Virus record (IMG/VR): IMGVR_UViG_3300038629_000542 | Location: 1 to 40,588 of that record | Strand: one strand, 5' to 3' | Source: a virus | Length of the DNA: 40,588 nt | Shown here: piece after piece, positions 24,812 to 31,853 of the stretch | How the letters are laid out: each line of letters opens with the position of its first letter | Numbering within the stretch: the first letter of the stretch is position 1 | The notes under the pieces: generated by a model | Database searches by the model: none | The model's input: the letters and a program-made list of their open reading frames with translations, nothing else | What the model was told of the DNA's origin: nothing | Program-made: the position numbers and the translations under genes

Positions 24812-25165
24812 TTATTGTCTCCTCCCTCGTGGTCCACTCGACCTTGCCATTAAGCCCTTGATCAGTCTGGGGCTGTAATCGAACATCGGCTTATACCGAT
24901 GCCTTTTTCTGGCCTTCGACTCCGCAATCGCCTGCGACCTCTTGCTCCGCGTCCTTGTTCTGGGCTTGCGCCTGCGCTCACTCCTTCTTTTGCCACTCGG
25001 CGTTTCCTCGCCTGGCACCCAGCCATGCGCGATGGCGTTGAGCAGGCGCTGCTGGGCCTTGGCCTTCTTCAGCGTGGTCGACTTTGCATGCACTTTTCCG
25101 GAGGGTGATTTAACCTGTAGCCTGTCCTTGCCCACTCGTTTCAGATCTGTGTTTCTGATAGGCAT
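24812..25165 (-). CDS. Very basic small protein, possible nucleic-acid binder
   Basis: The 117-aa protein has an ordered start (LKRVGKDRLQVKSPSGKVHA, STTLKKAKAQQRLLNAIAHG), then a long Arg/Lys-rich segment (RRSERRRKPRTRTRSKRSQ) and ends SSGPRGRRQ. Its charge suggests binding of DNA or RNA, as for packaged core proteins. I associate the N-terminal pattern KGxVHA-TTL-KA--Q-RLL with small phage and virus proteins of unknown role. RBS AAGGGGAGGTTAAC precedes ATG 25165. The gene begins 1 bp after its upstream neighbour ends. Confidence 0.65.
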   Translation of the reverse strand: MPIRNTDLKRVGKDRLQVKSPSGKVHAKSTTLKKAKAQQRLLNAIAHGWVPGEETPSGKRRSERRRKPRTRTRSKRSQAIAESKARKRHRYKPMFDYSPRLIKGLMARSSGPRGRRQ

Positions 25166-25166
25166 G

Positions 25167-25460
25167 TTAACCTCCCCTTTGTGACAAGCGTATAATGCGC
25201 TCTTCCTTGGCTCTGGTGGCGCTGCGCGTCCAGGAAGGGGCCAGTGATTCCTTGCTTACAAGGGATGGGCCATAGCTCTCCTGGCTGCCAAAAGTCGGGC
25301 GCATCCCGCCGCCACGGTCACCAGGAATAGTCGGGGACATCGATTTGCGCATAATCGAAATCGAGCCTCCGGTGGTGTTGATACTTATCCCTGCCTGTGA
25401 TAGCCGCTTCTTCCGCTTTCGAGCAAGGATGTCCTCAGTCGTGTCGTCTAAAATTGCCAT
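25167..25460 (-). CDS. Small basic protein with KRLxQAG motif
   Basis: The 97-aa protein is Ser/Gly/Arg-rich and probably mostly disordered. Residues about 13-30 read ARKRKKRLSQAGISINTTGG, related to KRLxQAG motifs in the next upstream protein and in the 368-aa protein near the left end. RBS AAGGGGAGGTAACC. The shared motif in otherwise different proteins suggests a common binding signal, for example to a capsid or portal component (inference). Confidence 0.6.
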   Translation of the reverse strand: MAILDDTTEDILARKRKKRLSQAGISINTTGGSISIMRKSMSPTIPGDRGGGMRPTFGSQESYGPSLVSKESLAPSWTRSATRAKEERIIRLSQRGG

Positions 25461-25462
25461 GG

Positions 25463-25747
25463 TTACCTCCCCTTAGTGAGGTGCTTCATGGACCTCTTGG
25501 GTTTCCACGGCATCTGTGAAATGTCTGACTTGGGCCGAGGCGGCGGCGCGCCTGCCGGTGTCTTGCCAGTGATGGCATTCACACCCGCTTGTTTTAGCCG
25601 CTTTGCTCGCAAGACCGCGCTCTCTGCGTGGCTTGGCCCGAAAACCGGCGTCAGCCGCTGGCCGTAACGCTCCAGCTTGCCCATGAAACCCATAGCTTTG
25701 TCTTTGGCGCGCTTAAGTAGCTCAACCACGCCTCCCTGATCTGCCAT
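25463..25747 (-). CDS. Small basic protein with KRLxQAG motif
   Basis: The 94-aa protein starts with a helix (GVVELLKRAKDKAMGFMGKL), then PVFGPSHAESAVLRAKRLKQ running into AGVNAITGKTPAGAPPP, and ends with a Lys/Arg-rich tail KRSMKHLTKGR. Residues around 48-68 carry the KRLxQAG motif shared with two other proteins here. Start ATG follows CAGGAGGCAATC. Upstream lies a 62-bp spacer with three TTATCG hexamers (25797-25817). Function unknown. Confidence 0.6.
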   Translation of the reverse strand: MADQGGVVELLKRAKDKAMGFMGKLERYGQRLTPVFGPSHAESAVLRAKRLKQAGVNAITGKTPAGAPPPRPKSDISQMPWKPKRSMKHLTKGR

Positions 25748-25809
25748 GATTGCCTCCTGTTGGGATGGCTATGGGGGGTTGCCTATCCTGTTAATGGTTA
25801 TCGTTATCG

Positions 25810-26286
25810 TTATCGATTAATCCAGCTGTCGAATTCCAGCATTTCATTATATGTCGGGAACTTACCCGTAAAACACCACGCCCTGTCATCAATATACATG
25901 GCTGCCGGAGGCTTTGTCCTGGGCCATTCGATCTGTCGGATCTCGATCGGACTCAGCCCGTGCTTGCGCAACCAATACTGCATGACCCGAAGGCCTCCGG
26001 CATCGTGAGACCGCGAAGAGAAAATCGCAGGGATGATCACCTCTGCCCTGATTAGTAGCCGCAGGAACTCAATCGCGCCCTCTACCGGTGGATCCGAGAC
26101 TCGGTCAAAGCCTTCCCATCCGGAGGTATACGAGTGTATCACGCCGTCAAAGTCGATGCACACCCTGCGCTTCATCGCTTTGACTTCCCGTATCTCCTCT
26201 TCCGCATCAGCCTGCTCCTGGTGGCTGTCATTTATGGCGGTGGTCTTGGGGCCTCTGTCTTCTGGGTCAAGATGTGTCGTTGGCAT
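25810..26286 (-). CDS. HAD-superfamily phosphatase-like protein
   Basis: Residues 43-49 read CIDFDGV, the DxDG(V) motif I of haloacid-dehalogenase hydrolases, whose first Asp forms the phospho-intermediate. A Ser-Ser-Arg-Ser segment follows the helical middle in the place of motif II, and IDDRAW near the C-terminus fits motif IV. The length (158 aa, or 121 aa from the internal ATG 26175) suits a capless HAD enzyme acting on a small phosphate substrate or nucleic-acid end. Start is uncertain: the long form has a weak RBS, the short one has GGGAAG and begins at the domain edge. Substrate unknown. Confidence 0.75.
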   Translation of the reverse strand: MPTTHLDPEDRGPKTTAINDSHQEQADAEEEIREVKAMKRRVCIDFDGVIHSYTSGWEGFDRVSDPPVEGAIEFLRLLIRAEVIIPAIFSSRSHDAGGLRVMQYWLRKHGLSPIEIRQIEWPRTKPPAAMYIDDRAWCFTGKFPTYNEMLEFDSWINR

Positions 26287-26289
26287 TTA

Positions 26290-26679
26290 TTAGTCCAGTG
26301 TCACCATCATTCGTTTCTGGTGCTTGTCCCATACCTCCTGTGCAATTTTACCGTCATCGGGCATAGGGGGAGTTTTTGGTGCTTCGCCTGGCTCCATGTT
26401 CCGGACGCCCTTGCCCCGCTTCCAGGCATCGAGATCAGAGCGTGTCATTCCGGAGGACAGAAACCGCTGGTCGTGCTTGTCCCCGTCCTTGTCCACCACA
26501 GCTGCAACTGTACGAATCCATTCAGCATCCTGATTCGCTGTGGGAGCTGAAGACAGGGTCATAATGCGGTGCAAAACTCCACCGCAGCTACACTGCCAAT
26601 CCCTGTTACACTCGGAAATCGGCAAGATTCTCTCCTCGATAAAATCACACTTATCGCACTCAAAATCATATACTGGCAT
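26290..26679 (-). CDS. FmdB-type zinc-ribbon protein
   Basis: The 129-aa protein begins MPVYDFECDKCDFIEERILP and continues to CSCGGVLHRIMTLSSAPT, giving CxxC...CxCGG as in the FmdB/CxxC_CxxC_SSSS family of putative regulatory zinc ribbons. The C-terminal half (Asp/Lys rich, with DLDAWKRGKGVRNMEPGEAP) is variable. The family is common in phages and bacteria; function is not established. Its start overlaps the upstream stop as TGATG with GGAGATTACCTG as RBS. Confidence 0.75.
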   Translation of the reverse strand: MPVYDFECDKCDFIEERILPISECNRDWQCSCGGVLHRIMTLSSAPTANQDAEWIRTVAAVVDKDGDKHDQRFLSSGMTRSDLDAWKRGKGVRNMEPGEAPKTPPMPDDGKIAQEVWDKHQKRMMVTLD

Positions 26680-26948
26680 CAGGTAATCTCCAGGGGTTTC
26701 CCTCCGGCAACGAAGTGTCGCATCGAGCGGGTGAGCTGAACCGTACAGGTGCTACCCGCGCTGAGCTTCTGGCTCTGGACAATCCGATCTGCCTCGTGGA
26801 CCTCAACTATGACAAGCGGCTCCTCACCCTCTTTAGGCCGGTCGAACTTGATATAGATCTGACAGTCCTGACCTTTGATCTCAGGAGCCGTGTGTGGATC
26901 CTTGAAGGTCACGTTCAGGGGCTGTAATAGGTTAATGATTTTAGCCAT
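26679..26948 (-). CDS. Small beta-rich protein, unknown
   Basis: The 89-aa protein is composed mainly of predicted strands: QDCQIYIKFDRPKEGEEPLV, IVEVHEADRIVQSQKLSAGS and CTVQLTRSMRHFVAGGKPLE. This could be a single small beta-sandwich. No catalytic residues or membrane segment are visible. Start ATG follows AAGGAG and is directly after the upstream TAA. Possible particle accessory protein; family not recognised. Confidence 0.6.
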   Translation of the reverse strand: MAKIINLLQPLNVTFKDPHTAPEIKGQDCQIYIKFDRPKEGEEPLVIVEVHEADRIVQSQKLSAGSTCTVQLTRSMRHFVAGGKPLEIT

Positions 26949-27491
26949 TTAAAACGTACTCCTTGCCCTCATGCGCCAGCACCAATTACACATGCAGCCT
27001 TGTGGGTGGGGCGTAAACGAAACCGCCGCACTGCTGCAGACCAGGTTGCCTGATGTCGATCCCGTAGCGCCCATCGAGGCCGACCCCAGGGCTGCATAGC
27101 GAACCATCGTCGGGATCCCCTTTTCCTGGACAGACTCTTTGGTCTGCTCTTCAGGGCTGGGGTCCGCGCCGTCCGGCTCGTCCTCAGTGAACACCTTCCT
27201 TCTGGCGGTGCGCCTTTTGGTCTTCTCACTCCACATTACATCTTCGGCCTGTTTGCGGTCACGCGCCTTAAGATGCTCCAGGTTGATCAGTGCCTGGGTG
27301 GGGTCTTCATACCCGATGAGATCCTTACAATTTGCGCAAATAATGGCACAATAAGGCTGTTTTTTGCCCATTAGTGACTTTTTTTGCCTTTGCACCTGAC
27401 CCCTCATAAAGGGGAGCAGGGACTTGCCGCAGCTTGGACATTTGACATCCGGATGCGGCCAGTCTTTCAATGCCGCTGCTTCGATCGGCAT
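26949..27491 (-). CDS. Zinc-ribbon protein with Cys-containing C-terminus
   Basis: The 180-aa product has CPSCGKSL and CANCKDLIGYED (two CxxC knuckles of a zinc ribbon, residues about 18-56), a charged linker and a C-terminal part with PHPQGCMCNWCWRMRARSTF. The last part starts at an in-frame ATG near residue 128 (MVRYAALGSASMGATG) preceded by AAAAGGGG, so a separate small product of about 53 aa might also be made. Function is unknown; binding to nucleic acid or a particle part is possible. Confidence 0.65.
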   Translation of the reverse strand: MPIEAAALKDWPHPDVKCPSCGKSLLPFMRGQVQRQKKSLMGKKQPYCAIICANCKDLIGYEDPTQALINLEHLKARDRKQAEDVMWSEKTKRRTARRKVFTEDEPDGADPSPEEQTKESVQEKGIPTMVRYAALGSASMGATGSTSGNLVCSSAAVSFTPHPQGCMCNWCWRMRARSTF

Positions 27492-27503
27492 AATCTCCCT
27501 TTC

Positions 27504-28001
27504 TTAGGGCGTTGGCGCTACTCTAAACTGCACCGGCACCTGGAAAGTATGTATTGGGATATCAAAACCATAGGCCACTTCATTGGACCAATCCGAGCAG
27601 CCGAATTCCTCTTCAGGAGGCGTCCCGCAGGCTCGCAGCACAAAGTGCTTGGTCACCGTTGTCCCTGGCGTACCCGTGACCGTACCCGTGACCGGCGACA
27701 TAAATGTAGTCGGATTCGGGTTTTCCGGATCAGGCTCAGGCACAGGGATGTCCACCAGCTTTACATAGGCTCCACCAGCCGTATCACTCCAATGCATTTC
27801 CCAGCCGGTCACAAATTCAACCTCGGTCTGGTCCCACTCAAAAGTTACCACTTCGACCTTTTCTGCGGCGAAGGCGAACCTGGCCGAAAGCAGCATCAGC
27901 AGTATGATCATCCCATAAATCAACATGTTAATAATTCGGATGTCTCGACTATAGCGTTCGTTCACACTTAACATTTGTCTCTCCTTTTTTGTCATGAACA
28001 T
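27504..28001 (-). CDS. Exported fibronectin-type-III-like protein
   Basis: From ATG 28001, set by GGGGAGG eight bases upstream, the 165-aa product has a basic N-terminus, a hydrophobic segment (IINMLIYGMIILLMLLSARF) and AFA-AE, a signal-peptidase-like site. The rest resembles one Fn3-type domain (VTFEWDQTEVEFVTGWEMHW; a C...C pair in FVLRACGTPPEEEFGCSDWS; then SNEVAYGF). It is likely exported to the host envelope or periplasm. A related arrangement occurs at 39555-39917. Phage-encoded exported Fn3 proteins may alter the host surface, for instance in superinfection control (inference). Confidence 0.65.
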   Translation of the reverse strand: MFMTKKERQMLSVNERYSRDIRIINMLIYGMIILLMLLSARFAFAAEKVEVVTFEWDQTEVEFVTGWEMHWSDTAGGAYVKLVDIPVPEPDPENPNPTTFMSPVTGTVTGTPGTTVTKHFVLRACGTPPEEEFGCSDWSNEVAYGFDIPIHTFQVPVQFRVAPTP

Positions 28002-28059
28002 GAAAGTCACCTCCCCTTAGTCCCGAAGGTGCTATCCCAATGTCGCATTACCCAGTTGG

Positions 28060-28158
28060 AAAAAAAGGGGTTGGTGGGGACGGCCTGATTTAATCGCCCC
28101 CGATTCCGCATCACTCTGCCATCAGGCCCCACTCAGCTCCGCATCAACCACCAACCCC
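28060..28158 (-). ncRNA. Nested stem structure with T7 tail: terminator or structured RNA
   Basis: In the 239-bp gene-free stretch 28002-28240, an outer 11-bp stem (GGGGTTGGTGG 28158-28148 with CCACCAACCCC 28077-28067) encloses an 8-bp stem (GGCCTGAT 28128-28121 with ATCAGGCC 28089-28082) and an AATCG/CGATT hairpin with GGGG loop. Seven T (28066-28060) follow. TGATGCGGA occurs twice within the enclosed strands. It reads as an intrinsic terminator after the portal gene, but is longer and more branched than needed, so a regulatory or structural RNA is possible. Nothing else is recognisable in the stretch. Confidence 0.6.
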
Positions 28159-28240
28159 ATGCAACAGCCTAATGCCTCCCAGGACCCCATCCCAGTCTAC
28201 ACCATGCTGGCCGCTGCAGCCTCAGTCTACTCAGCGTCTC

Positions 28241-30523
28241 TTAACTGCGTTTAGTCTCTCCAGGACTTGTCTGGTTATTGGACTTCATACCCTTTTCGAT
28301 ATGAGGTCCCTGTTCTTTCTTGCTGGCTGATTTGGTAGTGGTCTTGTTCCCAGCAGCAGGCTTTTTGCCACCAGTAGCCTTCTTTTTGTCACCATTACCC
28401 CCAGAGGCGATCTGTTTCGCCCCCAGCTTGATATCGGCCTCGGTCGCCTTAATGTCATTAACGACCTTGGCCCTTTCAATAGCCAGCTTTTCACGATCGA
28501 ACTCTACACCAGCAATCTTGACGCTCTGTTCCACTTTCTCGGTATTAATTTTTTCTTGAATGAGCAGGATCTCGGCGGCCACCTTCTCGACCTCGGCCAT
28601 GACCTTCTGCTCTTCGCCGGAGGGTTCCTCTTCCTCCACGCCTTCCTGCGGCAGCATGGCTGAGAAGGGCGGGATCTCCGCCTGCTCCAAGCTCTTCTCA
28701 AACTCTTTATCATCCATCTCGGCGATCTCGCCCATCTCTTGGACCATCATGGGCGGAAAGCCAATTACCTGTAATCGTGCAAGAAATGCACCCACCGGAC
28801 CCATCTGCATGCGCTTGACGACGTCCTTCCAGTCGGGCCACTCGATCTTCTTGAGCAGCTCTTGGCCATCTATAGCACCCTTATCGAAAAGGGCAAGCGC
28901 CTCCTCGCGTTGCTGCACCTTGCTGACCGGCATCGTGGATCCAGACACCACTGTCAGCTTCGCAGGCACGAGCATGTCTCGGCCCCTGATGGCCCTGGTC
29001 ATCTCTTCGCCGTCCTCCTCGTAAGAGATCCAGCGCTCCTCGGTATAGAAGTTCATGACGTGGGACAGATACATGCGCCCACGTATGCGTATCATTTTGG
29101 AATAGTTGCGGATCTTGCCCCTGAGCATGGTAGCTGCGCGCTCCAGCAGAGCCGCGATGGCCTTGTAGGCGATGACCTCTCGGTTATTCGTCTTGGCCTG
29201 CTCCATCTCAAAGCTACCGGCCACCAGAAAAAAGAACTCGCGGTAAATTTCAAGAGCCTTGATCAAATCAAGAGGGAGCTTGGGCGGGTCCAGATACCGG
29301 AGGCCTTGGGCGACCAGGGCGTTGGAGGGGTTCAGGATGCCTGGCGCATTAGTGAACTGGCTGTTGGGTACTCCGGAGTCCTTGGGGTTGATCACCTTAA
29401 TCCGGCTGGTACGATCCTTGACCAGGGTGAACTGGCTCAGGGTCTTGTTGACCTCGATGTTCAGCCCTTCCAGCTGCTCGAAATCGGTCATGCCCCAGGG
29501 GTTCGCGGTATCGGTTACAGATTGGGTGAGCGAAAACGGAAATCGACCGAATAGGTACGATTGCATCGCCTGCTCTCGATCTTCAGCGAGCAGCTCAGGG
29601 TGAATATTCGGATTTGGGACATCAGATAATACCACTTTACCGCCATTACACACCTGGATCCGGCGAATGAAACCTGGATATTTCGGGAACTCACCCTCTG
29701 TGGATTTGTCTTTGGCCCAGGCCTCGCAGATAAGGACTTCATCATCAGCGTCCTTCCCAGCCCCAGCGGGATTCAGGATGTTCTTGACGATCCCCGCGAA
29801 GGTGCTGAAGTAGTTACCAGATAGCGGAGACCGGCCACCCTGCAGCTCCATACGGTCGTCATTAAGCTCAGCGAGTAGCTCGTGGTCCCCTTGGATCTCA
29901 GTGGCCTTATCAGGCCAGCGCCGACGCGCATCGCGCAGTGGCATGGCCCAGTAATGAAAGACGGCTGAGGCCTTCTCGATGTCCATGCACTTGGGCGGGT
30001 ATACACCAAAATTGTAGGGGTCGACGTTCTCGACCTCGACCTCGCCCATGCCATTTTCAAGCTCGGAGTTGAAGAGGACCTTCTCGATCACACACCCATA
30101 GGTCTCCCCATTCTGCACCGACTTGGTCAATACGATCTGCTGTTCTTGATCGTGCCACCAGTGTTCAGCGGTCTTGAGCAGGGTATCGAACACCTCCTCT
30201 TTGTCGGCATCGGCCTCACCCGCTTGTTTGATATTGAAAGTGGGGTTGTTATCGGTGAGCATGTTGACCGTGCGGGTCCTGTGGGCATGCAACAGGTTCG
30301 CACTGACCAGGGTGGCCTTCTTGGTCTTCTGCTTCCAGTGCTTGTTCTTGCTCAGCTCATAGCACCGGTTCCACTTCGCAGGCAGGCCCAGATCGGCCTT
30401 GTGTTGAATGACATCCTTGAGGATCTCAAAGACCCGATAGCCCACATCACCGTTGCCCTCTTCCGGAAACAACTCGGCTGTCAGCTGGGCCTTGGTCTCT
30501 ATTGTTGGGACATTCTCTGCCAT
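28241..30523 (-). CDS. Portal protein
   Basis: The 760-aa product is the size of P22-like portals. Features include NRCYELSKNKHWKQKTKKAT and NLLHAHRTRTVNMLTDNNP near the N-terminus, a central ENVDPYNFGVYPP (typical portal clip/wing border motif), MTDFEQLEGLNIEVNKTLSQ, and a C-terminal Glu/Lys-rich helical barrel-like tail (IQEKINTEKVEQSVKIAGVE) that ends low-complexity. It forms the dodecameric DNA gate at one vertex and contacts terminase and adaptor. Start ATG 30523 follows GGGAGGAAAGAGCT. The assignment rests on pattern, size and position between terminase and scaffold/capsid. Confidence 0.9.
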   Translation of the reverse strand: MAENVPTIETKAQLTAELFPEEGNGDVGYRVFEILKDVIQHKADLGLPAKWNRCYELSKNKHWKQKTKKATLVSANLLHAHRTRTVNMLTDNNPTFNIKQAGEADADKEEVFDTLLKTAEHWWHDQEQQIVLTKSVQNGETYGCVIEKVLFNSELENGMGEVEVENVDPYNFGVYPPKCMDIEKASAVFHYWAMPLRDARRRWPDKATEIQGDHELLAELNDDRMELQGGRSPLSGNYFSTFAGIVKNILNPAGAGKDADDEVLICEAWAKDKSTEGEFPKYPGFIRRIQVCNGGKVVLSDVPNPNIHPELLAEDREQAMQSYLFGRFPFSLTQSVTDTANPWGMTDFEQLEGLNIEVNKTLSQFTLVKDRTSRIKVINPKDSGVPNSQFTNAPGILNPSNALVAQGLRYLDPPKLPLDLIKALEIYREFFFLVAGSFEMEQAKTNNREVIAYKAIAALLERAATMLRGKIRNYSKMIRIRGRMYLSHVMNFYTEERWISYEEDGEEMTRAIRGRDMLVPAKLTVVSGSTMPVSKVQQREEALALFDKGAIDGQELLKKIEWPDWKDVVKRMQMGPVGAFLARLQVIGFPPMMVQEMGEIAEMDDKEFEKSLEQAEIPPFSAMLPQEGVEEEEPSGEEQKVMAEVEKVAAEILLIQEKINTEKVEQSVKIAGVEFDREKLAIERAKVVNDIKATEADIKLGAKQIASGGNGDKKKATGGKKPAAGNKTTTKSASKKEQGPHIEKGMKSNNQTSPGETKRS

Positions 30524-30705
30524 AGCTCTTTCCTCCCGTTTGCAAGCCCGTCGAGCATGCGTGTCGTCTTCACACGCCGATAGGCCAGGCCTCTACAGCG
30601 CCTGTACTTGCTCGCTTGTCGCTTAGATGGGGGGATCTTAGCCATGTCACAAGCCATTTTAAACTCTTTGTTTTCGTCAGCAAATTGTCGATTATCGATT
30701 GCCAA
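30499..30705 (-). CDS. Small basic protein upstream of portal
   Basis: A 68-aa product from TTG 30705, with GGAGG nine bases upstream. It is Lys/Arg-rich (KRQASKYRRCRGLAYRRVKT) and helical; it overlaps the portal start by 25 bp. Such small basic proteins near terminase could bind DNA, but I cannot name it. The unusual start codon lowers confidence. Confidence 0.5.
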   Translation of the reverse strand: MAIDNRQFADENKEFKMACDMAKIPPSKRQASKYRRCRGLAYRRVKTTRMLDGLANGRKELWQRMSQQ

Positions 30706-30710
30706 AAGCC

Positions 30711-30920
30711 TTAGCCTCCACTGCTCTCTTCATTCTGCTCAAACTCACCACAAATCCCTCCTTCTGGCGTCACTGGCCAATACTGCTGCATCCGGCGAGG
30801 AGGCTCTATCACTATCGGTGGGAGACGCTTACAGTTGCCATAGTTAGCAGACTTGGAGAAGGTCGTAATAGGGTAATAATACTTGCACAGCTCACATGCT
30901 CTTATGCCAGATTCGGACAT
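30711..30920 (-). CDS. Small Cys-motif protein (CxxC...GNCKRxPP...GICGEF type)
   Basis: The 69-aa protein has CELCKYYYPITTFSKSANYG, NCKRLPP, a Trp-Pro-Val and GICGEFE. It shares the plan C-x2-C ... G-x-C-x-R-x-x-P ... (W/D)xCGxx with the protein at 34163-34426. Four cysteines suit one zinc. The plan recurs in uncharacterised phage proteins. Start ATG follows AAGG; it overlaps the upstream zinc-finger gene by 19 bp. Function unknown. Confidence 0.65.
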   Translation of the reverse strand: MSESGIRACELCKYYYPITTFSKSANYGNCKRLPPIVIEPPRRMQQYWPVTPEGGICGEFEQNEESSGG

Positions 30921-31333
30921 TTGTGATACCTTTCGTACCCTTCCAGGGTCTTATAGGTTTTACCGCACAGGGTGCATTTCCAGAATACGCCCAGCTTCGC
31001 GGACTTGCCCTTCTCCACATGATGCTCGACCGGCACCTCCACCTTAGTTCCGGTGACCTCTTTCGCATAGATGTCGTAAACACCTTCGGTGGTAAGCACC
31101 TGGTCCTCTCGATAGAAGGGCCGCTTTCTGCAGTACGGGCAACGAGCATGCCTCCAATCATCTGTAGGGTGGAATGGCGGTGGAAACTCGTGCTTGGGGT
31201 CTTTCGACTCAAACATCGAGCCTACAAGGGGGAACCTTATTTCCTCCGGATCAAACTTGCCGATGATAAAGGTGCAAACCTCACACACCAGGGTCTTCAT
31301 CGGTTTTATCTTCACAGCTGTCTCTGCCATCAT
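30902..31333 (-). CDS. Zinc-finger protein with two Cys clusters
   Basis: In the 143-aa product, CEVC near residue 17 and CPYC near residue 66 (RHARCPYCRKRPFYRED) may form one zinc site, and the C-terminus FWKCTLCGKTYKTLEGYERY followed by HKC looks like a C2HC finger. The region between is beta-rich (TKVEVPVEHHVEK). Start is uncertain: M1/M2 lack an RBS and M12 (31300) has GAAGAT upstream. Its N-terminal coding part overlaps the small membrane-protein gene at 31281-31433. DNA binding is likely by analogy; target unknown. Confidence 0.65.
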   Translation of the reverse strand: MMAETAVKIKPMKTLVCEVCTFIIGKFDPEEIRFPLVGSMFESKDPKHEFPPPFHPTDDWRHARCPYCRKRPFYREDQVLTTEGVYDIYAKEVTGTKVEVPVEHHVEKGKSAKLGVFWKCTLCGKTYKTLEGYERYHKCPNLA

Positions 31334-31433
31334 GGATTATCCGATTGTTGTAATAGGTTATAATTTCAACCACTTTAACTATGCCATAGACAGTTACACA
31401 TGCTATCAGGAACAACGCAAACGGCCAGGTCAT
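31281..31433 (-). CDS. Small single-pass membrane protein (50 aa)
   Basis: ATG 31433 after GAAAGGCTTACTAA opens a 50-codon frame: MTWPFALFLIACVTVYGIVK, then VVEIITYYNNRIIHDG and an acidic tail DEDPGV. One membrane helix (about residues 3-27) with a polar, charged C-terminus. It overlaps the start of the zinc-finger gene by 53 bp. Its position after the terminase and next to another small membrane protein fits a holin/spanin-like or envelope-acting peptide, though no lysis family is recognised. Confidence 0.55.
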   Translation of the reverse strand: MTWPFALFLIACVTVYGIVKVVEIITYYNNRIIHDGRDSCEDKTDEDPGV

Positions 31434-31489
31434 TTAGTAAGCCTTTCTGCGAAGGGGCCGTATTCCGATGCGAGCTGGCCCTCTCGCGG

Positions 31490-31630
31490 TTAACCACGAT
31501 CTTGGAGATAGTCCAGACACAGGCAATACATTTTACGTGCCGGACCTGTGGCCGGTCCACTCGGAACTAAGCTCAGATGGCATGAAAAAAACCCCGCACA
31601 ACCATCACAGCCCAGTGGACACGCGCCCAT
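31490..31630 (-). CDS. Very small Cys-rich protein
   Basis: From ATG 31630, with GGAAG upstream, the 46-aa frame reads MGACPLGCDGCAGFFSCHLS ... MYCLCLDYLQD. Seven cysteines in CxxxCxxC...C...CxC suggest a metal-binding knuckle like the many others here. It overlaps the end of the membrane-protein gene by 26 bp. Real coding status is likely but not certain. Confidence 0.45.
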   Translation of the reverse strand: MGACPLGCDGCAGFFSCHLSLVPSGPATGPARKMYCLCLDYLQDRG

Positions 31631-31853
31631 CTTCGTCGTCTTCCATCGCTTCTTTAAAGATGTCGCCACCTTCAGGCTCATTGCCTGACCCTTGATCGGC
31701 AAGGACGGTGTCTAAGCGCATGACCGGCTGCTTGGTGAAAATTATGGCCCTTCGGCCCATCCAGTATCCAAAGCCGATGCATAATGCTGCCATGATGCAT
31801 CCGACAAGGAAATTACCTAATAGTAGCAGTAAGGTCGCCGTCGTCGTATTCAT
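31605..31853 (-). CDS. Small membrane protein with acidic C-terminus (82 aa)
   Basis: ATG 31853 follows GGAGACGAAG and is preferred to an in-frame start 30 bp upstream. Residues about 8-30 form one membrane helix (LLLLLGNFLVGCIMAALCIG), followed by GYWMGRRAIIF and an acidic, soluble tail (GNEPEGGDIFKEAMEDDEDG). It overlaps the terminase end by 41 bp. N-out/C-in topology is expected from the basic MGRR after the helix. It may be a holin-like or terminase-linked membrane protein; function not shown. Confidence 0.6.
   Translation of the reverse strand: MNTTTATLLLLLGNFLVGCIMAALCIGFGYWMGRRAIIFTKQPVMRLDTVLADQGSGNEPEGGDIFKEAMEDDEDGRVSTGL

Noticed and set aside
25797-25817. Three TTATCG hexamers as a regulatory iteron
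   Set aside because: Only three short units at a gene end; no replication gene or further copies nearby, so chance or slippage is enough.
28159-28240. Small peptide frame (22 codons, MGSWEALGCC...) in the spacer after the portal
   Set aside because: No ribosome site, runs into the structured stem and is too short to support.
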